Positions 19,717 to 24,883 of a stretch of DNA of 24,883 nucleotides are shown here, piece by piece. Origin of the DNA: a virus; the IMG/VR virus record IMGVR_UViG_3300021335_000085, positions 1-24,883 of that record. One strand, given 5' to 3'. Under the pieces are notes generated by a model. The model saw only the letters and a list, made by a program, of their open reading frames with translations. It made no database searches and was not told where the DNA came from. Position numbers and translations under genes: made by a program. Position 1 is the stretch's first letter; each line of letters starts with the position of its first letter.

Positions 19717-20129
19717 AGGTCACCCTCAACACGGTTTTCGGAACGGTAAACATCAAAAGCACCTTCAGGATATCGGGCACTCAGTTTTTCATAATTCATT
19801 TCCATAATCTCACGGAAGTTTACATCAAGTGCCATACAGGCTTGAGCAAGATACCAACAAATATCACCCAACTCACGTTTCATATGGAAAACATTTTCTT
19901 CTGTATAAGGTTTACCTTGTAGGAAGATCTTCTTCACAACTTCAGTAAACTCACCTGCCTCAGCAGTAAGTCCAAGAGCAGCAGTCAGCAGTTGAGTTAC
20001 ATTTGCTCCTTCTGCTTCCAACTCACTCAAACGGGCGGAAAGAGTGGGGTAGTCAAGACTAGGAGCACTTGTAGTTGCTTTTACAAACTCAATGTACTTA
20101 TCGCTGTCAATAATCTTTTCAGTAGTCAT
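19713..20129 (-). CDS. mazG: MazG-type nucleotide pyrophosphohydrolase
   Basis: All-alpha NTP pyrophosphohydrolase, 138 aa. Nucleoside triphosphates are cleaved to monophosphate and pyrophosphate in this family. Visible metal-site motifs are LTAEAGEFTE (Glu57, Glu60) and the partner MKRELGDICWYL (Glu86, Asp89), with Asn112 further on, matching the EExxE...ExxD arrangement. MazG is a common auxiliary metabolic gene of T4-like cyanophages. A proposed ppGpp role has been debated and dNTP clean-up is an alternative, so the true substrate cannot be told here. It overlaps the genes on both sides by four bases (ATGA junctions). Confidence 0.9.
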   Translation of the reverse strand: MTTEKIIDSDKYIEFVKATTSAPSLDYPTLSARLSELEAEGANVTQLLTAALGLTAEAGEFTEVVKKIFLQGKPYTEENVFHMKRELGDICWYLAQACMALDVNFREIMEMNYEKLSARYPEGAFDVYRSENRVEGDL

Positions 20130-20401
20130 AGTTCTAATGGTTGTTGTTGAGATTCGGGTAAAATTTGTTGTGCTGGAAGTTGTGTATCATCATCCAGTCT
20201 TATATGAGGAACATTAACAGTCTTTGGTGACTCTGGAAGATAATGTTTTTGATAGGTAAATCCTGGATACATTTCACAAATTTTGATTGCATCGTATTCA
20301 CCGCCACAATGACAGTATCTTTTTCCATCAGAATTTTTGACCTCAAAGTAATGTGGTGATTCTGATATCTTCAGAGCATTTTTCCTAAGAGTAAGTCCCA
20401 T
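20126..20401 (-). CDS. Conserved small phage protein with CHC motif (91 aa)
   Basis: Hypothetical protein between gp41 and MazG. The ATG at 20401 (MGLTLRKN) lies one base after the gp41 stop; an alternative in-frame ATG at 20419 would add six residues and overlap gp41. The middle carries YCHCGGEYDAIKICEMYPGF, and the C-terminus is rich in Pro and Gln. The three Cys residues and one His could bind a metal, but the pattern is short and not a recognised finger. It overlaps the MazG start by four bases (ATGA), so the two are coupled. Function unknown. Confidence 0.8.
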   Translation of the reverse strand: MGLTLRKNALKISESPHYFEVKNSDGKRYCHCGGEYDAIKICEMYPGFTYQKHYLPESPKTVNVPHIRLDDDTQLPAQQILPESQQQPLEL

Positions 20402-20402
20402 A

Positions 20403-21779
20403 TCAGAATTTGAATCCATCAAATGATTTCTTAGGTTTAGTTTCCTCCCTATCATACTCCTCTTCTCTGGAGTTGTCAAGAATATCATTCTGTGCTGATT
20501 GCTCACAGTCATAGAGGCGCATCTTGGCGCGATCAATTCCAATCACAAACCTTCTATGAATTGTTGGGTCATTATATCGGTTCTTAAGTTGCTTAACTAG
20601 AAGTTGTCCCAACTCTTCAAGTTCTTCAGTAGAAATAAGGGCAAACATAAGATCAGCAGTAGCAGGGAGACCAAAGGACTCACTAGTATCAGTAAGTTCA
20701 ACATCACTGCTACCATAACCAGAACGAGTGGTCTGCGTGGCAGAAACGATAGGGACGTTTGCTTCAACAGCCAACCCTCTAAGTTCCTCAGCAATTGCTT
20801 TGATATAAGAATATGAATTGACAGTGCTGTTTCCGCGATACCTAGAGGAAGCACATATATTAAGGTAATCAATGAAAATAATATCAGGTCTAAATGACTT
20901 CTTAAGTGCAAGTTCATTAAGAAGTGACTTAAAGTGTCCAGCATGAGCAGAAGCAGTAGGATATTCTTTAATAATTAGAGTTCCTTGAGTTTTCTTAGAA
21001 AGACTATTCACTTTACTATCAAACATTGCTTTGGGCAAACTTGCAATATCCTGAATAGGAACGTTCAAGAGGTTTGCGTCAATTCTTTCAGCAATGCGTT
21101 CTTCTGCCATTTCCATTGTAATGTACAGAACGTTCCTCCCTTGGAGCAGGACGGAGCTAGCCACATGGCACATGAATAGAGACTTGCCGACACCCGTACC
21201 AGCAAGAGCGACATTAAGAGTTTTGTTAGGGAGACCGCCTTTGGTAATTTTATTAAAGTATTCAAGATCAAATTCAATTTTTTCCTCCTTACGGTGATAA
21301 GATTCGTATCGTTCTTCATAGTCTTGTAGATAATCGTGACCAATATGAGTATCAAAACTTACTGAAAGTGCATCAGTGAGAATTGAAGGAATACTATCTA
21401 CACTCTTCTTATCATCTTTACCATCAGCAATGTGAATCGATTCCATAAGTGCCAAGTAAATGGCACGTTCTTGACACCATTCTTCAGTTTTTTTAATTAA
21501 CCAATTAAATTCTGCAGGAACATCATCAAGACAATTGATAAGATGAATAAGTTCCTTAAAAGAAGATTCATTTACATCATTTCGTTTTTCAACTTCAATG
21601 AGAAGAACTTCTTTTGTTGAAAGTTGATTGTATTCTTGAATGAACTTTGAAATTTCTTCAAATACAATCTTTTGGTTCGGATCTTCAAAATATTCAAGTT
21701 TAATAAATGGTATTACTTTTCTAGCAAATTCTTCATTGTACAAAAGGTTTCTAAGAATTAGAAACTCAACCTTCTCCAT
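20403..21779 (-). CDS. 41: Replicative DNA helicase gp41 (DnaB family)
   Basis: Hexameric 5'-3' replicative helicase of T4 gp41 type; it unwinds the fork and works with gp61 primase, which is also in this window. Length 458 aa from the chosen ATG (MEKVEF), which overlaps the uvsX stop by 14 bases; an upstream extension of nine residues is possible but sits deeper in uvsX. Walker A is GTGVGKS at 194-200; Walker B is DIIFIDY with Asp304; the SATQTTR segment near 346-352 matches the DnaB motif after Walker B. The N-terminal helical domain (1-150) precedes a RecA-like ATPase core. No intein is present, although split inteins in gp41 are known from marine phage relatives. Its stop is followed one base later by the next gene's ATG. 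Confidence 0.95.
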   Translation of the reverse strand: MEKVEFLILRNLLYNEEFARKVIPFIKLEYFEDPNQKIVFEEISKFIQEYNQLSTKEVLLIEVEKRNDVNESSFKELIHLINCLDDVPAEFNWLIKKTEEWCQERAIYLALMESIHIADGKDDKKSVDSIPSILTDALSVSFDTHIGHDYLQDYEERYESYHRKEEKIEFDLEYFNKITKGGLPNKTLNVALAGTGVGKSLFMCHVASSVLLQGRNVLYITMEMAEERIAERIDANLLNVPIQDIASLPKAMFDSKVNSLSKKTQGTLIIKEYPTASAHAGHFKSLLNELALKKSFRPDIIFIDYLNICASSRYRGNSTVNSYSYIKAIAEELRGLAVEANVPIVSATQTTRSGYGSSDVELTDTSESFGLPATADLMFALISTEELEELGQLLVKQLKNRYNDPTIHRRFVIGIDRAKMRLYDCEQSAQNDILDNSREEEYDREETKPKKSFDGFKF

Positions 21780-22239
21780 AACTAAATTCCTTTCGTGCAA
21801 TTTCATCCAATTGTAGCATCACTTCCTCGGTGAAGTAAACCTCAGGTTCCTTAAGAATCTGCTTGGCATAAATTTTCTTACCATTCATTTCATAACGACC
21901 GGCAACATTCTTCCAGAGACCGCCCAGTTCACCGAGTTCAAGAAGACCGTAATATCGATCAAGACCACGCTCATCATAATAAAGACGTATTTCCACATCT
22001 TTGTTCTCCTTACTCAAACGCGACTTAGCAGTCTTAGCTTTGATAATATTGCCGACCACTTCTGTTCCATCTTTTTCTTTCTTTTTGCTGAGATAAATGA
22101 TTGAAGACGCTGCGTACTTGAGTCCAGAGTTGTGAGAAACAATACCACTATGAAGTATGTAATGATGCTCCCCCTTAACCGTAATATCGTATACTTTTTC
22201 TGTTTCAACTTTTTTGATACTCTTTACAATTTGATCCAT
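21766..22239 (-). CDS. uvsX: Split-intein C half fused to UvsX C-terminal fragment
   Basis: Second half of the fractured uvsX gene. Residues 1-37 are an intein C half: block F is KVYDITVKGEHHYIL, and block G is SGIVSHN ending in Asn37, followed by Ser38 as the first residue of the C-extein. Residues 38-157 (SGLKYAASSIIYLS onward) are the C-terminal part of UvsX, matching the region after the GGNALKFYAS-type sequence of RecA. The start is set by a perfect Shine-Dalgarno AGGAGGT five bases upstream and by the length typical for intein C halves (36-40 residues). It overlaps the HNH gene by 35 bases and the gp41 start by 14 bases. With the N precursor it should splice to a 335-aa recombinase. Confidence 0.93.
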   Translation of the reverse strand: MDQIVKSIKKVETEKVYDITVKGEHHYILHSGIVSHNSGLKYAASSIIYLSKKKEKDGTEVVGNIIKAKTAKSRLSKENKDVEIRLYYDERGLDRYYGLLELGELGGLWKNVAGRYEMNGKKIYAKQILKEPEVYFTEEVMLQLDEIARKEFSYGEG

Positions 22240-22873
22240 GCCACCTCCTATACATTGGGTATGTTATTTGTTTCTGACAGTGCTCACAGACAACCTGCCT
22301 GTGTTTTTTTCCATAACGAGGAGACTTCTCCCCCCTTCTTTCAGATGCCAATTCCGAAAGAAATTTTTTTGTTTGTTCTGAGTGTGTTTTGTTGAAGAAT
22401 GGATTAGACTCTCCACACATCTTTTCACTCATCATTTTTCTATGTTCTGGAGAAGAAACGATTTGTTTATGTTTCTCACGAACAGAAGGATTGAACATTG
22501 GATTATTTTGTCCATAATGTCCTTTCCCATAAAATGGATTATTCTCACCTGAAGTTAAATGAGAATAACTTCTCCTTATTCTATCATAAGAATTTAAATT
22601 TTTACACCTAACTCCATTACTATTACTAGAGCACATACGATAAAAAGCATAACACATTTTTTTCTTATACTTTCCATCAACCATCTTCAATAATAAATGA
22701 TGACAAACGAAATGTTCTCTTGGAGTTAAATTTACTAAATTATCTTTTGTATTTTTACCTCCAAATGATTTAGGAATGATGTGGTGTTTTTCTGTAATGT
22801 CGTTTATTTCTCTTTCCTTTGCTCTTTCTATAATACGAAAGTAACAACTTGTATATTTATTTTTTATAAACAT
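22205..22873 (-). CDS. Free-standing HNH homing endonuclease with NUMOD3 repeats, inside split uvsX
   Basis: A 222-aa HNH-family endonuclease gene between the two halves of uvsX, in a third reading frame. The HNH motif is at 29-58: KHHIIPKSFGG (His30/His31), then NLVNLTPREH with Glu53/His54, and His58. NUMOD3-type DNA-binding repeats follow (GENNPFYGK near 109-117, GQNNPMF near 121-127, GESNPFFNKTHS near 154-165, GEKSPRYGK near 181-189). A C-terminal Cys2-His-Cys zinc motif (Cys196, Cys199, His212, Cys216) ends the protein. It likely cuts intein-less uvsX alleles and so spreads the whole insert; this is inferred from family and position. Its last 35 bases overlap the start of the intein C-half gene. 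A late-type promoter inside a hairpin lies just upstream. Confidence 0.9.
   Translation of the reverse strand: MFIKNKYTSCYFRIIERAKEREINDITEKHHIIPKSFGGKNTKDNLVNLTPREHFVCHHLLLKMVDGKYKKKMCYAFYRMCSSNSNGVRCKNLNSYDRIRRSYSHLTSGENNPFYGKGHYGQNNPMFNPSVREKHKQIVSSPEHRKMMSEKMCGESNPFFNKTHSEQTKKFLSELASERRGEKSPRYGKKHRQVVCEHCQKQITYPMYRRWHGSNCKEYQKS
22243..22249 (-). promoter_or_regulatory. Strong ribosome binding site for the intein C half
   Basis: AGGAGGT on the minus strand, four to five bases before the ATG at 22239. It lies within the 3' coding end of the HNH gene. It shows that the intein C half is translated from its own start rather than by readthrough, which supports a true split intein. Confidence 0.85.
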
Positions 22874-22881
22874 TAGGTTCT

Positions 22882-22906
22882 GGTCTTAAGTATTACTATT
22901 TAGACC
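22882..22906 (-). promoter_or_regulatory. Hairpin plus late-type promoter TCTAAATA in front of the HNH gene
   Basis: On the minus strand GGTCTAA (22906-22900) can pair with TTAAGACC (22889-22882) with one bulged base, around a ten-base loop. The sequence TCTAAATA (22904-22897), one mismatch from the T4 late consensus, spans the 5' arm and loop. A transcript starting about six bases downstream would lack the 5' arm, so only read-through RNA could form the hairpin. The promoter is 23 bases from the HNH ATG, like other late promoters here. Confidence 0.5.
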
Positions 22907-23867
22907 CAATATATTTTATTCCATTACGAACCTCTTCTATTGAAATTGTTGGAATGGATTTAATTTTATCTCCAGGTAAGAGATCAATTACTCTTTTCCA
23001 CTCATAACCATTTTCAGTATCCACTAAAAATTTATGGTCCGCACTACACTTAACAATTTCTCCATTTTCAAGTTCCATCTCAAATACTTCTTTGTCATCA
23101 AAACAAAAAGTATTAGTAACATAAGAGTATCCAAACATAGTTCTTACTTTATCTCCAATTTGAATAGATTCAATAGGAACAGAACCTTTTACTGTTTGGA
23201 TTTTGGTTCCAGCAACCAAGCAACCACCACCCATTTCCTTTGTAGGAACATAAGCTCCGATAACATCGTAGGTATGATTAGTAACGATCATTGGAATTTT
23301 TGCTTGACCAAGTTTAAGAGTAAGCATTCGGAATGCACCCTTTACAAGTTGAGATTTGGTCATATCCCTAACTTGCTTATCATTCAGAGCATCAGTAATC
23401 TCCTTCTCAGTCGAAAGCATACCCAGAGAGTCTAGAACAAACATACAAGGTTTGCGTTCCTCTTCTGGTTTCTTAAGATATATATCTACTGCCTTAAGTG
23501 CTTTACTGCGGAAGTCCTCAATAGTTACAACATTAACCACTACAAGACGAGCGGTATCAACACCCCTAGACTCAAGTAAGGATTTGGTAATAGCTGCCTC
23601 AGAATCAAAATAGAGACAATAACCATCGGGATTGGAATCAAGAAAATTCTTAACAACGGCGAGACTGAAGAAAGTCTTTCCAGTAGAAGACTCTCCAGCA
23701 ATAGCAGTAATCTTATTCCCAGATACACCACCAAATACACTACCTGAAACCAATGCATTAAAAATGTACGAACCTGTGTCCACATATGTTTCAGTCTCAT
23801 CAATATCTGATGCAAGTTTGGTATAGTCATCACCAATCTCTTTTACAATATCTTTTAAAAAATCCAT
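22896..23867 (-). CDS. uvsX: UvsX recombinase N-terminal fragment fused to split-intein N half
   Basis: RecA-family strand-exchange protein of T4-like phages, here only its N-terminal part (residues 1-215), followed in frame by an intein N half (216-323) and a stop. Walker A is GESSTGKT at 58-65; Walker B is CMFVLDS with Asp146. The recombinase part ends in MGGG, the conserved spot just after the DNA-binding L2 loop region. The intein starts with Cys216 (CLVAGTKI, block A) and has block B near 270-280 with SADHKF, including His278. The frame stops at TAG about 108 residues into the intein, which resembles known naturally split inteins. No endonuclease domain is fused. The rest of the intein and UvsX are encoded by the frame at 21766-22239, so protein trans-splicing is expected to give a 335-aa UvsX. 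Confidence 0.93.
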   Translation of the reverse strand: MDFLKDIVKEIGDDYTKLASDIDETETYVDTGSYIFNALVSGSVFGGVSGNKITAIAGESSTGKTFFSLAVVKNFLDSNPDGYCLYFDSEAAITKSLLESRGVDTARLVVVNVVTIEDFRSKALKAVDIYLKKPEEERKPCMFVLDSLGMLSTEKEITDALNDKQVRDMTKSQLVKGAFRMLTLKLGQAKIPMIVTNHTYDVIGAYVPTKEMGGGCLVAGTKIQTVKGSVPIESIQIGDKVRTMFGYSYVTNTFCFDDKEVFEMELENGEIVKCSADHKFLVDTENGYEWKRVIDLLPGDKIKSIPTISIEEVRNGIKYIGSK

Positions 23868-23996
23868 TTAACGTTTCTCCATTTTATTTTTCATTGAAAA
23901 CTTATAAGACCACAGTTTAGCATATAAGTTTTTATCCACGTTCTTAATAGTAGATATTATCGTTTCAAGTTCTTTTTGTGTTATTGGCAAATCCAT
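23868..23996 (-). CDS. Small conserved-position protein between gp43 and uvsX (42 aa)
   Basis: A 42-codon frame (begins MDLPITQKELETIIS, ends KNKMEKR) that exactly fills the space between the polymerase and uvsX. Its ATG overlaps the polymerase stop by one base and its TAA directly abuts the uvsX ATG. The perfect packing, lack of any other gene in the gap and balanced amphipathic composition support it as real. T4-like cyanophages commonly carry a very small gene here; function unknown. It may act in translational coupling of the replication operon, which is inference only. Confidence 0.7.
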   Translation of the reverse strand: MDLPITQKELETIISTIKNVDKNLYAKLWSYKFSMKNKMEKR

Positions 23997-24883
23997 TAGC
24001 AAAAAAATGATTCTAGACTAGATGTTTTTTCTACTTTCCATCCAATTGAATCAAGAATAATCTTCAATGGTTCTAGGAATGCCTTATTAAATTGCAATTC
24101 ATAATCAATAAACCTATCAAGACTTAACTCTTTGGGGAAATCTTGAATAAACGAAATAACATTTTCGTGAATAGGATTGGGTTTTTTGAGATAAAGAAAT
24201 TTAATTTTTTCACCATTTTGAATGAGAGAATACTTATTTGTTAATTTATTCTGCTTAATGTAGTGATTAAACAGAAGAGCACCTCTGGCATGAATTGGCG
24301 TCCCCTTGCTATAAATTTCACTATGTGACTTGTACTTGACTACATCAGAAACACTTCTAGGAAAGGAAATTTCTTCTGGGGGCAATTTATTAAAATTCTT
24401 TCTACAATCAGAAATAAAATCAATCACATTATCCTCAGTTCCGCTCATCATCAACTTAAGAGCATCCTTAATCATCTTACGACAAGGAGCAGGTGTTGAA
24501 GACTTAACTGCTTCAATACCCATCATCTTAAGTTTAGGTTCTGCATAACGAACACCTTCACTGTCCCATACATTAAGAATATATCGCTTCTTTGCAGTCC
24601 AAATACCACGATCAGCAATATTTTCTCGCTTCATAAACATTTTTTGATCATACGCATTAACATAATCCGCCAAATCCTTATAGCTCTCCTCGATGAATGG
24701 TTCAATCTGACTTTCGCAAGCTTTATTGAGAAAGTCAACGACCTTCCCTTTATCAGATACTCCTGTATTAAATACTTTATCAACCAAAGGACCCATATTA
24801 AGATAGATAGAATCAGTATCAGATGCAATGACATAATCAACGTCATCCGTCTTGAGCAATTTATTTAGATACCCATTCATTCG
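23996..24883 (-). CDS. 43: DNA polymerase gp43, C-terminal part (family B), cut by window edge
   Basis: Replicative family B DNA polymerase of the T4 gp43 type. The reading frame stays open to the right edge (an Arg codon precedes the first Met seen), so the exonuclease domain and most of the polymerase domain lie outside; about 295 residues are visible. The visible part holds the catalytic motif C (ASDTDSIYLN, DTD near residues 21-23 of the visible part) and the downstream TAKKRYILNV segment, which matches the KKRY motif that contacts primer-template DNA. The end is the usual thumb region without extra domains. Its stop codon TAA shares one base with the start of the next small gene, indicating translational coupling. 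It heads the conserved polymerase-uvsX-gp41 gene order of T4-like cyanophages. Identification is secure. Confidence 0.95.
   Translation of the reverse strand, partial: RMNGYLNKLLKTDDVDYVIASDTDSIYLNMGPLVDKVFNTGVSDKGKVVDFLNKACESQIEPFIEESYKDLADYVNAYDQKMFMKRENIADRGIWTAKKRYILNVWDSEGVRYAEPKLKMMGIEAVKSSTPAPCRKMIKDALKLMMSGTEDNVIDFISDCRKNFNKLPPEEISFPRSVSDVVKYKSHSEIYSKGTPIHARGALLFNHYIKQNKLTNKYSLIQNGEKIKFLYLKKPNPIHENVISFIQDFPKELSLDRFIDYELQFNKAFLEPLKIILDSIGWKVEKTSSLESFFC

Noticed and set aside
22848-22862. Second late-type box just inside the HNH gene
   Set aside because: It would start transcription after the start codon, and no other ORF begins suitably.
22205-23867. Single full-length intein with HNH domain broken by sequencing errors
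   Set aside because: The three frames have separate starts and stops, a strong Shine-Dalgarno for the C half and overlaps that fit real genes; halves have lengths typical of split inteins.
1-24883. CRISPR array, rRNA, IS element or attachment site
   Set aside because: No regularly spaced repeats, rRNA-like sequence, transposase or integrase gene is visible in the window.

Overview
The window is about 25 kb of a T4-like myovirus genome, most likely a marine cyanophage or close relative. Every credible gene is on the minus strand. The genes seen are family B DNA polymerase (gp43, cut by the window edge), UvsX recombinase, gp41 helicase, gp61 primase, class Ia ribonucleotide reductase (NrdA and NrdB), a MazG-type pyrophosphohydrolase, a 2OG-Fe(II) oxygenase and a large tRNA cluster. 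The genome is AT-rich, genes overlap by a few bases, and exact or one-mismatch T4-type late promoters (TATAAATA) lie in front of virion-type genes. No photosystem or other host-marker gene is in the window, so a cyanobacterial host is inferred from gene content and familiar small neighbour proteins.

Layout in transcription order (right to left): (1) 24883-19317, replication core: gp43, a 42-aa protein, uvsX, gp41, a small protein, MazG and two small proteins. uvsX is broken in two by a split intein, with a separate HNH homing endonuclease gene between the halves. (2) 19288-10748, a late block, nearly every gene with its own late promoter: a 402-aa basic protein, two paralogous 450-480-aa proteins, an NMNAT-like nucleotidyltransferase, a 673-aa Lys/Ala-rich protein and a beta-rich structural protein. 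Several look like proteins packaged in the head. (3) 10741-3200, nucleotide metabolism and priming: three small proteins, gp61 primase, nrdA, two GIY-YIG homing endonucleases, a leftover copy of the nrdA 3' end, nrdB and a Cys-rich peptide. (4) 3167-1829, small genes with a third GIY-YIG nuclease, and a 2OG-Fe(II) oxygenase. (5) 1758-1, sixteen tRNA genes (one cut by the edge) interrupted by two or three non-tRNA structured RNA elements, plus a small late transcription unit with a 33-codon ORF.

The genes fit a lytic programme. NrdA/NrdB and MazG manage nucleotides, gp43/gp41/gp61/UvsX copy and recombine DNA, tRNAs support translation of AT-rich genes, and the late block supplies virion proteins. 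Four homing endonuclease genes have invaded the two most conserved gene neighbourhoods (uvsX and nrdA/nrdB) and a small-gene stretch. Two of them carry a similar control element, a hairpin with a late promoter in or next to its loop. The most notable findings are the fractured uvsX with its split intein, the fossil nrdA tail that now seems to hold the -35 box of an nrdB promoter, the pseudoknotted RNA between two tRNA-Ser genes, and the duplicated paralogue pair with a candidate nuclease-like motif.
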